A stretch of DNA of 62,000 nucleotides, taken from Chrysomallon squamiferum (Eukaryota > Mollusca > Gastropoda > Neomphalida > Peltospiridae). The stretch spans positions 10,437,169 to 10,499,168 of the forward strand of contig CM022679.1 of NCBI GenBank assembly GCA_012295275.1, given 5' to 3'. The translations under genes and the position numbers were made by a program. Shown here one piece after another: positions 12,901-27,100 of this stretch (position 1 is its first letter; every line of letters starts with the position of its first letter). The notes beneath the pieces were generated by a model. It made no database searches. It was not told the DNA's origin and was given only the letters and a program-made list of their open reading frames with translations.

Positions 12901-15257
12901 AATTGTAATAAATAACAGTAATGAACCTTTTCTGCAATGTTGAGTAGAATACTTTTAAATCCAGGCTGGCCATAATATCTGTCATCAGGAGGAAAATAGG
13001 TTCCACCAACAACTGGCTTGAGGTCAGGGGTCAACCATACACTCATAGGCCAACCACCACTACCAGTAGTGGCCTAAAAAATTAAGAATTAAATAATAAT
13101 AATAATAACAATAATAATTATAATAAAAATAAATATAATAATTTAAAAATTAAAATAACCAGAAAACATATAATAACATTAGATTCTGTCTTAAATTCCT
13201 AAATATTAAACACAATTATGAATAAAAATAATTTACAAAACACTCTTAATTATTAATTAAACTGATAATGAATTTACTTTAAAAATAACAGTGGTTAGAA
13301 ATTCTAAAACAAGATACTAAACAAGATACTAAAATAAATTTTAATAAACATTTTAAACAAAAAGAAATAAAATCACCTGAACAAAGTTCATGTAGACCTT
13401 GTCCACGTCAGGTCTCTCTTCTCGGTCCACTTTGATACTGACAAAATGCTCGTTGAGAATTTTCCCTATCTCATCATTTTCAAATGACTCTCTCTCCATC
13501 ACATGACACCAGTGACATGTGGAATAGCCAACTGACAAGAAAATAAGTTTATTTTCCTTTTTGGCTTTTTCAAATGCTTCTGAGCCCCATGGATACCTGT
13601 AATGATTACAAACAAAGTGTTTGATTACTGCTGGGACTGAAAATGATAGTAGTAATGAATAAAATAGATTCATTAAGCATGTAAATTTTACACTGTTTTA
13701 CATTTAGTCTGTCTTAAATTTAAAAGTGCAAGTGTTATACTTCTTTTAAATTAATTTATTGATAAATAATCTTCATCTGCAGATTCCTCAAGAAAAATTT
13801 AACTGAAAATTTAGCAAAAACAATGTTAGGAAGACAGTCTAATAATTAATTTACTAAATGTAATTATAACTGTCTATTTGTCTGCAAACGTTCGTGTTCA
13901 AAACACCTTGAAAGCATAACAAGATAAGCATTTAATAGTATAAGTACAAATTAACAGATTCAGTAATTATTTCCCTGGGAATGACTTATTCTGATACAAA
14001 TTTAATCATTATAATAAAACTGTGTATACCAATCAACAGGGTTTGATGCGTGTTGTAACAAATAAGGAGATTTTTCCTCTGCCAGTTTGTTTTTGTGACC
14101 CTTGTCAGAGGTTGAATCACCACTTCCTTTTGTTGCCATTGTTCGGGCTAAACAACAATTATGGTGACTGAAAAGAAAGTCATAAAAATTCTGTTAGGAT
14201 CTAAAAATAACAAAAAAAAATAAATATTAAAATTTTCAGCATTTGACAACAAATTATTTATCAACTGTTCAATATAAACTAAAAAATATGATTTCTGAAT
14301 AAAAATAAAAATACAAAGGTCTAAAAATTCTGGTATACTTTAAAAATAAAATAAATATTAAAGATATTTATCTATAATATCTATCTGTCAAAGAAAATTT
14401 ATTTTATAAAAGGAAAACAAAAATGAAAAATGCCAGCTAGTGTTTTTTATTTGCATCCAAGGGATTCTGACCAAGATTAAAAAGATAGCTGGACAAGTAT
14501 AAGATTTGTAAATTATTTTATGGCCTAGAAAATAAATGATGTATCACCATTATATAAAAGGGAGTATGTTTTTAATAAAGAACTTTCTACTGGCAACACC
14601 TAGTCAAATTCCAAAGCAAATGGTACCTATTTTAGTGCTTTTCTATGATGCATTATACTTATCTTCTATATTCTCATTAAATTAAACAATGACTACACCA
14701 CTGGCCTCAACACCATTCTTATGGATGTGAAGTACTCAAATTTAATTGAGAGAGAGGACCATGAACATTAAAAGACATTATATTTTTATATTATTTTATC
14801 TAATTACTGGACTAATATTACTAAATCTATAGCTGCATATTAATGATGCTATTACTACCACTAAGAATAATAAACAAATAATACTGCAAATGAATATGTT
14901 ATGGTTCCTATTTAAGAACAATTTCCTTTACACTGATGTCAAGACTCTAGTACCAGAATCATTATGATAATGGTTATTCCACAGACTATAATCCATAGAA
15001 AAAACTAGTATACTCAGATAATCATAGTGCATACAGTATACTTATCTAAAATTTAGTGGAAAATACTGGCTATACCTGACTTCTGAATAATATTTGTGCC
15101 TAGATGTTATTTTAGGCACAAATGAACGTAAACGTTTTCGATGGTAACTATGTGATCGCTGTTGCTGCAAATTTGTCTGCTTCAGAAAAGTGTAGCATGT
15201 GGGCTTTGATGATAGATTTAAACAAGAAAAAATAGATCGTCGACAAAATCTGGACAT
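5938..15257 (-). CDS. SPATA20: Spermatogenesis-associated protein 20 (thioredoxin-like/six-hairpin glycosidase-like)
   Basis: Coding exons on the minus strand: 15257..15076, 14167..14030, 13596..13377, 13073..12927, 12479..12281, 11692..11562, 10925..10821, 10272..10198, 9512..9303, 8693..8501, 8168..8000, 7528..7320, 6706..6507, 6210..5938. All introns are GT-AG and phases agree, giving 816 residues (human about 786). Residues 1-60 are rich in Arg, Lys and Ser and look like a mitochondrial presequence. [23 protein letters not shown] then opens the DUF255/thioredoxin-like domain, with C134-H-W-C137 and [59 protein letters not shown] (from residue 340), [24 protein letters not shown] and [14 protein letters not shown] follow in family order and belong to the glycosidase-like part. 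For exon 8 the GTAGGT donor is used because only it gives [12 protein letters not shown] in frame. An in-frame ATG at 14139 (M71) could start a form without the presequence. The biochemical role of the family is poorly known; a redox role is inferred from the CxxC. Confidence 0.95.
6418..6480. repeat. (AAT)n in SPATA20 intron 13
   Basis: This is a near-perfect (AAT)n tract of about 60 nt, some 27 bases downstream (minus-strand sense) of the donor of SPATA20 exon 13. Confidence 0.9.
6709..6955. repeat. (AAT)n-(AAC)n-(AGT)n compound array at the SPATA20 exon 13 acceptor
   Basis: About 250 nt of AAT, AAC and AGT units. In the sense of the gene it reads (ATT)n running straight into ACAG, the 3' splice site of SPATA20 exon 13 at 6707-6708. 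The microsatellite therefore provides the pyrimidine-rich stretch before the acceptor. Confidence 0.9.
9527..9650. repeat. Imperfect tandem repeat (~60 bp) in a SPATA20 intron
   Basis: A unit containing CATATATTTAACAT, CCTTTTAA-like sequence and GGTATGAAAAA occurs about two and a half times, just upstream (minus sense) of the acceptor of exon 9. Confidence 0.6.
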
Positions 15258-15273
15258 CTAGAAAGGGGAAAAA
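15258..15273 (-). promoter_or_regulatory. 3' splice site abutting the SPATA20 start codon
   Basis: In gene sense the bases read TTTTTCCCCTTTCTAG directly followed by ATG. This is a strong pyrimidine tract plus AG. It implies that the 5' UTR is spliced on from an upstream leader exon or a trans-spliced leader. Confidence 0.55.
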
Positions 15274-15949
15274 TGATATGTATAATTTTTATAATTATAT
15301 ATTATGTTATGCAAATAATGTGAATTAAATTAATAAAATATTAAAAATAAAATCAATAGTATTCTGCCCTTTCCAAAACACAAACAATTTTAGTAAAAGT
15401 TACGCTTATACGCCACTTTAACAATAATTAAACCCCAAACAAATGTCAGTCAATTTTCGTTCGATATTAATTTCCTCCTTTTTGTAGTGACAGCTATTAC
15501 ACCTTCTATTTCCATAACTTGTTTCACAAAGCTACTTATAATTAACTTATAATTTAAATGCATAAATATTTTATGATTGAGGTGTGTAAAATTTATAAAA
15601 CTGAAATCCACTAATATTGTTTTAACGTCATTATAACAACAGCGACAAAAACTGTAAGTGCCCAACGGGAATGTAACGCTCTTTTTTCTTAGGCTGAATT
15701 ATGGTTATGAAAAATACCATACATAACGGGTAAATAATTATTATCCACTTTTACATCAAACTACTCATCATCTCATGTTATCTTTCTACAACCACCTCAG
15801 CAACAATAGAAACAACAACAACGTCAGCAACAACACCAGCAACAAGAGCCAAAACGACAACAACATCAACAACGACAACAACAAATACTACTACTACTAA
15901 CATTAAAACAACAACAACTACTACTACCCCCAGCTAGAGCATTTATTTT

Positions 15950-16018
15950 GCCCAAAGATGGCCTCGCCTGGCCCGAAGCTGACATCACGTGGGTAGGATG
16001 TGGAGACCATCTTTGGGC
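15950..16018. repeat. GC-rich inverted repeat (16-bp arms, 37-bp loop)
   Basis: GCCCAAAGATGGCCTC at 15950-15965 pairs with 16003-16018 with a single mismatch. The loop contains TGACATCACGTGGG, which includes a CACGTG E-box core. Its base composition differs sharply from the surrounding AT-rich DNA. It could be a hairpin RNA, a fold-back element or a regulatory palindrome between the two divergent genes. Confidence 0.7.
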
Positions 16019-18518
16019 CAGATATATGTGCTAGAAGGAACAACTACTTCTACAGCTACGACTACTGCTATTACTACTTCTATTACTGCTGCTACCATTG
16101 CTGTTACTGTTGCTATTACATATATATATATTATTCATGCATTCATTTGGGATTAATCTATTCCCATCCTCTTGTATGTATATATATGTATGTATAAATA
16201 TATATAAATTAATGCATATGCGGGAACATGTGCACGTGTGTATGAATTTTTTAGGAATAATATTAATTATCACCATAAAGAAGTTCAACAACAATAAATG
16301 AATAATTTAAAAGAGAACTAAATTAATTAAAATAAAATTATAATAATGACCTAACCATAATATTAAATACCAGCTCTTATTAGAATAATATTGAAAAAAA
16401 AAACAACAATAACAAATAAACCCCCCTAACCCATCCCCTGCTTTTTTGTATTTGTTTTCCAAACAACAAAAAACAAAACACTAGTGTTGTATTACAGTTA
16501 TGTTATTGTTTACACCGAATGTAATAGGTCACGGGTTTTATTCATTTTTCATACTGTCATAGAGCGTTTGTTAGTCGTAGTGGCCTGAGTGTAATGAATG
16601 CAGCGGGCGTGAAGGACATTTGAATGGGGTCTACGGTCAGTACGGAACGAACACAAATTGTCAAACGTTAGATTCAAGTGGGGTAAGTTCGAGTGAAAGA
16701 TCAGTTCGTGTCTGTTGTACGTTTTGTAGTCACGTCAGTTATTACAACACGTTGTTGTACATAGGAGTAACTGTTATTTTTAAAAAACAACAACATTTTT
16801 CTGGATACGTTAATAACATTGTGAGAAGAGCAACGAATTTATAATTTTGTATGTACACATGTATATTAAAAGTAATTAAATCATTTGTATTTGCAAAGGA
16901 TTTTCACCTTAAGTAGTTAAATTATTGACGACAGAAAGCAGGTATCTTTTTATATATCATTTGTATCTGCGTAACGTCTTTGCGGTGTTCATCGGTGAAA
17001 GGTAACAATATTAACACTTTTTATAAAGGTTATAACTTCTTACGCAAGGATACCACACGATCAGTACACATATAATAAAGATCAGCGATCTTTAAAGTGT
17101 GCCTTTGTTGATGCGATCAAATAACCTGTTATATTATTTTGTATACTTGGTACTGCATGTTTTGTTAGTAGCAATCCATTTTTATATTTACTGCTAATAA
17201 AGTGTGATAATGCAATAACAAGCTCGTGGGAACACGCGAAATAATCCCTGATGATATATTTTATTAGCTATTTAGGAAATAACTTTACATTGAGTAGTAG
17301 TAGCAGCAGTAGTAGTAGTAGTAATAGTAATAATAACTTCTATGTATAATCAAAGGCTTAATATTTTATTTCTTTACTTTGCTGGATCGATGAATTAAAG
17401 ACATCTGTAAAGTGAAGGTGTAAGAAATACATTTAATTAATTTACGTATTATCAAAGGTTAAAATGAATGGGTACGGAATGGGGACATTCACGTTATTTA
17501 TCTGGGTCATTTTACACGGATTTTAAACCCAGCAGCATGTATGTGTATAGTACACTGCATAATAAATCACTCGTTAGGAAAATATTTAGGAAAATAAGAT
17601 GGAAAGACTGTCACATTCAGATACAAATAGCTACGGCTGTAACGTATAAATAAACAGGCTTCATATCCTTCTTTTCAAGAAGCACGTACATAAGTATTAC
17701 CCCAAAACATGTACGTAAGTGAAAGGATGGCATCATTTTACCGTGGTTTAAATGAAACTGAAAGCGAAGCATTAATACAAAATAAAACACAATAATGTAT
17801 AAAATCAATGGGTCTAGATTTTGTTAACTGTGTAGTACTAACTGCATTAGTTTGGGTACAAAATAACAATTTACCTGGCTTGGTATGGATTATTGAGCTT
17901 TCCGCCAACGACTTACTGATTCATTCATGCGGAAAATGTTCAGGCATAAGCCACAGGTGGTTTGTTGTACCAGACATAAGCTACATGTTTTGCACTCCCG
18001 TGCAATACAGGTCTTAAGAGGACAAGAAAGCTGCTTATACAACCTGGGTAAGTACGTTTGTCAAAAAATAAAGGATTGAAAGATCGAGATGTGGCTTTTG
18101 ATGCATTACTTTATGTGTCCACATAATTTTTAATTTTTTTTTTCATTTAGGTAATATACGTCACCAAACTTGGCTTTTTTTTTTTTTTTTTTTTTTTTTT
18201 CTTTAGAAACAAATTTCTTTTATTAAATGAAGAAGAGTCTTTTTGCTTTATCGTTACCTAAATATACTCTTTTTGACACATCCATCTTCTTTCTTTGAGG
18301 GAGAAAGTCGGTGGTATGTGTTATCCTACGCACATAAAAAAAAAAAAAAAAAAACAAGTGGATAAAATACATTAACCGTTAATCGCTTTTTTTTTTACCC
18401 CTCTTTGTACTGTATTTTTCTTCTATCTATGGAACAGTTACTTGTATCTGCCGACCATCTTGCATACTAATCTGCTTACTTACCTATCTAGCTGGCTGTC
18501 TACACATCCCTCAATTCA

Positions 18519-18625
18519 TCCATGCGTCCATGCGTCCATCCATCCATCCATCCATCCATCCATCCATCTATCCATCCATCCATCCATTCATCCATCCATC
18601 CAACCATCTATCCATTCCATCCATT
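18519..18625. repeat. (CATC)n tetranucleotide repeat before ACSL-A coding exon 1
   Basis: An imperfect CATC array ends about 45 bases before the acceptor TTCCCACAG at 18660-18668. It produces a spurious open frame ([10 protein letters not shown]) that runs into the true coding exon. Confidence 0.9.
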
Positions 18626-18674
18626 CATCCATACATCAATTTATCCACCCGTCTTTCTCTTCCCACAGCTCATC

Positions 18675-21600
18675 ATGTCTGAGGCTGTGACCGTGGTGAA
18701 GGAACAACTCGAAAGGTATCTGGGAAACACGTGGTGGTTGCCTATAACTGGTGCCGTCGGTGCTGCAGCGCTGATCTGTCTGTCTTTACTTGGAAGACCT
18801 AAGCCGTACAAGTCGCCGGTCGATATCAATAAACAGAGTATAGATATCGGGGTACGTATTGTATGCATAGTCTGTGAGTTTGTGTCTGTGTGTGCGTCAG
18901 ATAATAATACATAGGGTATCACAGTTCAGTTTAATTATAGTATATGTTTTTACCTTGCAAGAATGGTTTTTTTTTTTTTTTTTTTTTTTTATTTTTTTTT
19001 TAATGTGCAGTTTGTAGGATATGCTTACAGTACAAAGCCGTTATATTTATTATTATTATTTTGTTGTTGTTGTTGTTATTGCTGCTGCTGCTATTGTTAT
19101 TGTTGTTGTTTTCATAATTGTCATTATCATTATTATTATTGTTATTGTTATTACTGTTGCTGTTGTTGTTATTATTATTTTTATAATTATAATTATTATA
19201 TACATAGTGTTTTCTGAAATTCTTGATCTGCTTCTGGTTATTGTTTATCTCTCACCAATTATTCTCTCTACTTTCGTGTCCAAAAAAAAAAAATCGCTCT
19301 ATTTATTTATCTTATTTAAAAAGGAAAATACAATCATAAGACTGTTATTAAAATATAAAATAACTACTAACAAGCAATTTATAAATTATATGCATCAAAT
19401 CAGTTATTAATTCTTACATGCAGGATGGAGTTCGTATTTCACCTTTGATGCAAGAGCTGAAGGATGGAAAGCCTATGGAATATTTGTATGAAGATGCTAA
19501 AACTCTGTATGAGGCATTCATGCGAGGATTAAAATTAGCCAGTAAGTAAAATTGATTATTTCCTTAGTGCACTAAAACGGATGTCCATTTGTCGATGATT
19601 ATCATTATGAGTATTATGATAACGCATTAATATAACAGTAATTTGCATTTTCATTATTTTTCTTCTTCTTCTTCTTCTTCTTCTTCTTCTTCTTCTTCTT
19701 CTTCTTGTTATTATTATTATTATTATTATTGTTATTGTAGTTGTTGTTGTTAACTTCATCATCATTACAACCTGATATACAGACAGACAGACAGACATAC
19801 ATATACACACAAATACTCCATAAAATATTCGATTTAATTATCTTTTCCTGTTATTTATTCCCTTTTCTTTCTCTTCAGAAAATGAAAAATGTCTAGGAAA
19901 ACGGTGTGAAAACGGATACGAATGGCTCACATATCAGCAGGTACACATTGTCGAAAACAGGAAAATAAAACGCTAAAACAGATTCATAGATACAAACACA
20001 CACATACACACATAAAAACACAGGCAGGGATTGAAGGAGAGGTACTAAGAACGTAAAAGAAAAAGAAAGTAAATGAATGAATGACAATAAGATATAAAGA
20101 GACAGAGAGAGATTCGGAGAAAATGTTATATAGTGACAGTCAGATAAACACAGAAAGAGGAAACACAGAAATAGTGAGAGTGAGAGGAAGAGGAGTGAGA
20201 CAAAGAGAGAGAGAGAGAAGAGAGGAGAGAATAAGAGGGAGAGAAGGAGTTAGAGAAAAACGGAGAGAGAGAGATAATGAAAGATAAACTAAAGGAGACA
20301 GTGCAAGACAGACAGAAACATAGATACAGAGATACATTCGCAGTTAACCTCGCTTGTTTTTGATACCATTTGTTGTGTTTCTTAGATTAGACAAGTTAAT
20401 TAATTATCTGGTATGTTTTATCTGCTAGGTTCACGACAGAGTTCAGGCCTTTGGTTCTGGTTTACTGCAGCTGGGACTGAAACCAGGCACAGAAAGCATG
20501 CTTGGTATATATAGTCTTAACAGGACTGAGGTAACTCTTACTATTTGTGTCTTTAAATAAAATAATTATAGAACTGTTATTGCTTCAGTACAAGACTATA
20601 ATAATAATAATGTATAATATTTTAATAAACACATATAAATATATACAAGAACTCATATAAATATACGTGTGACCTATAAAAAAAATGTGTGTATATACAG
20701 GATATTATATATATATTTTTTTTTTTTTGTGTGTGTGTGTGTGTAAACGGGTGTGCATGCTTATGTTTATTTAAATATAAATGTTCTGTGCGTTATATGA
20801 ATATAAATAGTTCAGATTAAGATATATAAACGGACATTTACATTCATTACAAAAAAGAAAAGAAAAATGTATTCTATATTTCTCTGTTATGGTTACTATT
20901 AAAGTGAAAATAAACTATATCAGTTTAAAATATTTTCAGTTTAATTTTATCTGTCTTTCATTTTCAGTGGGTTTTGTCAGAACAAGCCTGTAACATGTTT
21001 ACATTTGTGTCTGTTGCGCTTTACGATACTCTGGGTTCTGAAGCCTGCCAGTATATAATTAATTTGAGTAAGTAAAAAATGGCTTACGTTTTCTGTGAGA
21101 GCGAAACACCTTTTTGTTTAATACTGATTTCAAGTTTAGTTGATTATTCGTGATTCAGTGATTTAAGTTCCGAATATGTACGATTCAATTCGGCAATTAT
21201 TCACAGAAGTCTTCTTAAGATGCGGAAACGTTCGGAATATTTCGTATCGTTTCCGAATATTACCGAGAATTTCAGGAGATATTCGCAGACGACAAGCTCG
21301 AAAGGAAGATCTATTATTATACATTTTATTTATTTTGTTTCATTTCATTTATTTTTTTTTTTTTTTTTTTTTTGCTGACTGATGTTTATTCTTTGTTATT
21401 AAACTGATTTTATTTTGAAATATATATTATTATATATCTCTACAAATCTATGGCATCTTCTTTTATTATATACTGGATTTGTCCTTGAAATCGATCATGT
21501 ATAACGAACATAACAACCTTCTGCTTTTAGTAACCTATAAAAAATGAATGTATCATAAATGCCGAACATTATTTATCGTCCGTAACGGCTAAATAAGAAA

Positions 21601-21735
21601 TAATTATAGGATATTATTATTTTTTTTATAGTCCATTACTTGTAACTAGTTCTTGGTCATTTATGACAAGGTCACTTATTTTCAACATACCTAGACTTTT
21701 TCAGTATTTCGAATGAATAAATGAATGAATGAACA

Positions 21736-21790
<55 letters not shown>

Positions 21791-22829
21791 GAAGAAGAAG
21801 AAGAAGAAGATTTGTTATGTCTTGTTCTGGCACTTACACAATAACAGTTATATAAAACCATACGAATATGAATTAACATAAATTCTGCTAATGTAGATTT
21901 CAGTCAGTGATATAATTATCATGTCATATTTATAAAATATTAAACGAATTCGTGGAATGAAAAACGTGGCTGAGCTGTTAAAGAAAACACCGATTTAATT
22001 CGTTTTAATTAATTTGTATGTTTGTTTGTTTATGTGTTTATTTGATCCTTTGTTTGTTCTCTTTTGATATTCTTATTGTTCTTTTTTATAGTTGCTGTTG
22101 TTGTTCTTCTTATTATTAACTTTATCTTTTTCATCTTTACTATTACTGCTACAACTATCACCACTACTACCATTGCCACCCTGTTCTGCTTCTACTACTA
22201 CAACTACTATTACCACCACATCTACTACTACTACTACTACTACTGCTGCAACTAAATCTACTACTTCTACTCCTACTAATACTACTGCTATGACTAATGC
22301 TACTTCAGCTATTGCTGCTAGTTATTATTATTGTTGTTGTTGTTGTTATTATTATTACAGCGAAGCTGTCAGTTATTGTGTGTGATACAGCTGACAAAGC
22401 ACAGACTTTGCTGGAAGAAGCTTACAAGATGCCGTCGCTCACAACTGTCATCGTCATGGATGCGGTCAACAAAAATAACGTAGCGACAGCCGAGAATTAC
22501 AAAATCCAACTGTTACAGTTTGATGATGTTGAGGTATACACATTTATATAATAAACCAAATTGCTGTTTCTGCTGTTGCTGCTCTTGTTGTTGTTGGTGT
22601 GTAGCCAATGAAATACGTTTCCATTTCTGTTACCTGAGTCATTAGTTTATGCCCGGCATGATATAATCAAAAAAAAAAAAAAATAATAATAAAAAAAATG
22701 TGTTGAGTGCGTCCTTAAATTAAACATCATCAGCAGCATCATCATCATTGCAATCATCGTCGTCGTGTTATTATCATTATTTAAGGAAACTAATCGAATA
22801 ATAACAACAAAAACAACAACAACAACAAC

Positions 22830-22885
<56 letters not shown>

Positions 22886-23117
22886 CAAAAATAATAATAA
22901 TTTTGACTCCTAATTTTATAAATTTCCTATAAATTATTTACTCAGTTTTATATTATTTAACAAAACTGCGACGGCAGCAATGTTAAAAAATGAAATGCAC
23001 CAAGATGACTTTGAGATAATCTCAAAATGCCAAAGTAGAATCCATTTAACTGGTTTGAGCAGAACCTTTGTCATCTGTCTCTGGTTTTACTATTATGCTT
23101 TCTTTTGATACCATCAC

Positions 23118-23149
<32 letters not shown>

Positions 23150-23189
23150 GTTATTGTTATTGTTATTGTTATTGTTATTGTTATTGTTA

Positions 23190-23239
<50 letters not shown>

Positions 23240-23382
23240 TGTCGAACTTTCTTTTCAGGAACTAGGGAAGAAAGAACTGAAACAAGCAGTGGTAAGATTT
23301 GTTCACAGTAACAATTAGTAGTTTACGTTCAAATTCGATTGTTACAGATAATAATTTAAATTTCAATTAATTGTTTGAGATG

Positions 23383-23436
<54 letters not shown>

Positions 23437-24040
23437 GGTATCGCATATACATATACGTTTTTAGCACGTAGATACACAGTTCATGTATGTACAGAGAGAC
23501 ATAAATTACACACACAATCACGGACAGAATTCTGACTCACACAAGAAAAACAATTCCCTAAACTAACACATGGTGAAATACACGCACAGGAACACACACA
23601 AGCTCGTACGCATGCACGCACGCACAGATAAATAAATACAATAATAATTACGAGGACATCTCACGCAATCTGCATTTTATAGAATTTTTATTTATTTATT
23701 TTTATTTTTATTTTTTATTTTTTTCGCAGCCTCCTAAACCTTCTGATCTTTCAACCATCAGTTTTACGAGCGGAACAACAGGTAAAAAGAAAAATAACCA
23801 AACAACAACAACAACAACAAAAAGTCTCAACAAAAGAACAGCAACAAATAACTCACAATCACAAACTTTTTTTTTTTTTAAATATACTGAACAAAAAATG
23901 TTAGGGAATATAAACTAGTTTTAAATACGACACATTCTTCATCCAGCCTATGATTATAAATCATCGACATTAAAAACAAAATTATTTTCTGATGTACAAT
24001 GTATTGCGTGTGTCTGGAATTTTATGTCTAAATGTACAAT

Positions 24041-24076
<36 letters not shown>

Positions 24077-24118
24077 AGAGAGAGACACAGACACAGACAC
24101 AGAGAGAGAGAGAGAGAG

Positions 24119-24172
<54 letters not shown>

Positions 24173-27100
24173 AGAAAAGTAAGTAAGTACTTCCTTATTC
24201 ATTAATTAATGTATTTAAATATATGAATTCAAACACAAACCTATATATATATATATATATATGTATATAAAACAAACACTGTCCATCCAAGCAGTTAATG
24301 AGTATATGTAGTAGAAGTAGCCTGAAGCAGATGTTTGCTGTTTATTTTGTGTGAACAGGACAAACTAATTTATTATGAACAAGCAATTTACACGAGCTGT
24401 CTGTATGTACTTCATACGTGTGTACAGGTTATTGATTAGCTGTCATTACTGTGGGGAGAAAAAAATATACCAAAAAAAACACAACAACAGCAACCCCAGC
24501 ACTTATAGTAAATAAATAAAATAAATAAATAAACAGGTAGATGTGTTGATAACTAGATAATAGATAAATATAGAGTTAGGTAGATAGATAGATAGGGAGA
24601 TAGGTATAAATGTATACTCAGATAAGGAAGTTATGTGAACTTATTATTATGAACAAATTAGCAACTGAGTGAGTAAATGAATAGGCGAAAGAGTGAACAA
24701 AAAAAAAAACAACCAAAAAAATATATAAAATATATATATATATAATAAAATTTAAAAAAATGAAAAGTAAAAAAAATAAAAAACAAAAACACCATGAACT
24801 AGTAACGAAGTAATGAACATTTAAAAACTGAAAATCAAAACTGATAAAAGACAAGAAAGAAACACTCATATTTCAGTTTATTTATTTATTTATTTATTTA
24901 TTTTTTCCAGGAAACCCAAAGGGAGTGATGCTCACACACGGAAACATAATCGCCAGTTTGTCTGGTTTCTACTACGTGTCCTCGGTTTGAAAACAAATTA
25001 TCACCTTTCTTTCAATCATTGTTCTTAATATTTTGTAACTTATTGGTATTTGTTTTTAGTGTTACTAATAATAAAATAAAATAATAAAAAATAAAATAAA
25101 ATACAGCTACAAGAAGTAAATAAAATAAAATAAATAAATAAATAACATATTTTATATATATATATATATTCTGTTTGTTTTTCATATAAATAGGAGATAT
25201 ATTAGAAATGACAGAACTAGAAATAATAACGGTAGAAGTTATACTTGTAGCAGTAGTACTAGTATTGTTGCTAGTAATAATAATAATAGTATTGGTCGTG
25301 GTGGCAGTAATAATATTTTATATTCTACAAATCTGATCTTGTAATTAATATTCACTTTTTTAAAAATTGTTTATTTTTTTCTTTTTTAGCTGGCTTACGA
25401 TTTTACTACCAAGGATACTTATCTCTCCTATCTTCCCATGGCTCATATGTTTGAACGAACTTGTCAGGTAAGAAACAGTAAGATTCACTAGATAAAAACG
25501 TACAACATAAAACAACACAAAACAACAACAAAATAATAAGTAGTATTAATAATAACAACGACGAAAACAACAACAACAATCGAATAATAATAACGGCATC
25601 TACGACCATAATAATAATGAAAGAACAACAATAAAAAATAAAAGATTAGCCGTAAAAAATAAACAAAAATAAATATCCAAGCATTAAAAAAAAAAAAAAA
25701 AATAAAACCAATAAATAAATAAAATAACAAAAAAAAAAAAAAATATATATATAAATAATAATAATAATCAAATACAAAATAAAGAAAAAAAAAGAAAATA
25801 AAACGAACAAAAACCAAGAGTAAAATGTTTTTTTTTTTTAAATAAACAAATAAAACTAAAAAAAAAAAAAACAAACATAAAAGAGTAAAACCAACTAAAC
25901 GATCAACAAATAGGAAAATTAATAATAAATAAAATAGCTGAAAGTCCTTGACTCTGGTATTAAGCTCGATTTTCACTGAATTATTTACTGTTGTGTTTCA
26001 GGCGTGCATTTTTATGACTGGAGGTCACATCGGCTTCTCATCTGGCGATGTTAAATTACTCCTGGGGGATTTGCAGATGCTGAAACCTACCTTGTTTGCT
26101 ACAGTTCCCAGACTTCTAAACAGAATCAGAGACAAAGTAAGACAAATACACGCGCACACACATACACATGCACACAGATGTGTGTGTATATATATATGAT
26201 TTTATTCTTGGTTCTGACTGGATTACACCATTATGACATTTTGGATTAGGGAAAATAATACTATATGTCAGTACTTCTTATTCTGTTTTGTTGTCATTGA
26301 TTGAGTCTTTTATTGTAAAATTCATTTCACTTAGTTTCTTTTTTTTTTTGTTGTTTATTTATTTATTTTGTTATTTTCGTCTTTTTATTGTTGTTTTTTT
26401 TTTTTGTTTTTTTTTAAATTTATTTTTATTATTATTTTTTAAATCCATACCAAAATAATGTTAATCATCGTTAGGAGGCCGATTCATCGGTTTAAGAATT
26501 CTAAGATACCTTGAGTTACGATTTGTATCCATTATAATAAAATGAGTACTGGTTTAAGACAGGTGTGAATGTTATTTTACGATCTAGTCGGTTTCCTTTT
26601 AACATGATAATATATCAAAATTACAAATTCCTATTGCAAATTAAAATAATATTTTCATATAATTAAAATTAAAATATATATATATATATATATTTATTTA
26701 TTTTTAGGTTAACAGTGGTGCCAGTACAAGCAGAATTAAGAAGTTCTTGTTGGATCTTGCTTTGTCTAGAAAACTGTTACTAATTAAAAGGTAATACGCA
26801 GGTGTTTGGTTGGTGGACTCAGCCTGGAGTGCTCCAGCCCTTGAATTTTTATTTTATAATTAATTTAATTATGAAAGTTACATTCGTAACATTTTAAACT
26901 TAAATTCTGGATCGGCAGCTGATATGCATTTATGATGATTCAAATACAAAATCTCAAATGAAATAGTAAAAATTTCTAATAATGATAAAAATAACAATAG
27001 CAATAAAGACAACAGACGGTCTGGCTGGTATGTCTATGTGTCTATATATATTGTACAGACATACACACACATACATAGCAATCAGAAACTTTCGCCTAAA

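Larger units (their letters stand above)
15258..18668. other. Region between the divergent SPATA20 and ACSL-A genes
   Basis: No coding exon is visible. It should hold the promoters and non-coding 5' exons of both genes, because both coding starts lie directly after 3' splice sites. Plus-strand donors that could end an ACSL-A leader exon are GTAAGT at 16683 and at 18048; I cannot choose between them. The part 15780-15930 is a CAA/ACT trinucleotide-rich stretch. 16500-17100 is less repetitive and a plausible regulatory area. Poly-T lies at about 18176-18200 and poly-A at about 18337-18354. Confidence 0.5.

Noticed and set aside
18442-18674. N-terminal extension of ACSL-A through the [10 protein letters not shown] frame
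   Set aside because: The frame comes from the (CATC)n repeat and a strong acceptor (TTCCCACAG) separates it from the true start. The paralogue starts at the matching MSE.
21223-21255. Short inverted repeat CGGAAACG / CGTTTCCG in ACSL-A intron 5
   Set aside because: Arms of 8 bp with a 17-base loop are too short to separate from chance in a 62-kb window.
19556-24186. Regular short repeats that might look like a CRISPR array
   Set aside because: They are simple microsatellites without unique spacers of fixed length, in an intron of a eukaryotic gene.
24985-26001. A second, alternative gate exon in ACSL-A
   Set aside because: Both flanking introns are AT-rich or repetitive, and I found no LP(L/M)AHM-like frame between splice signals. 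The introns around ACSL-B exon 10 also lacked one.
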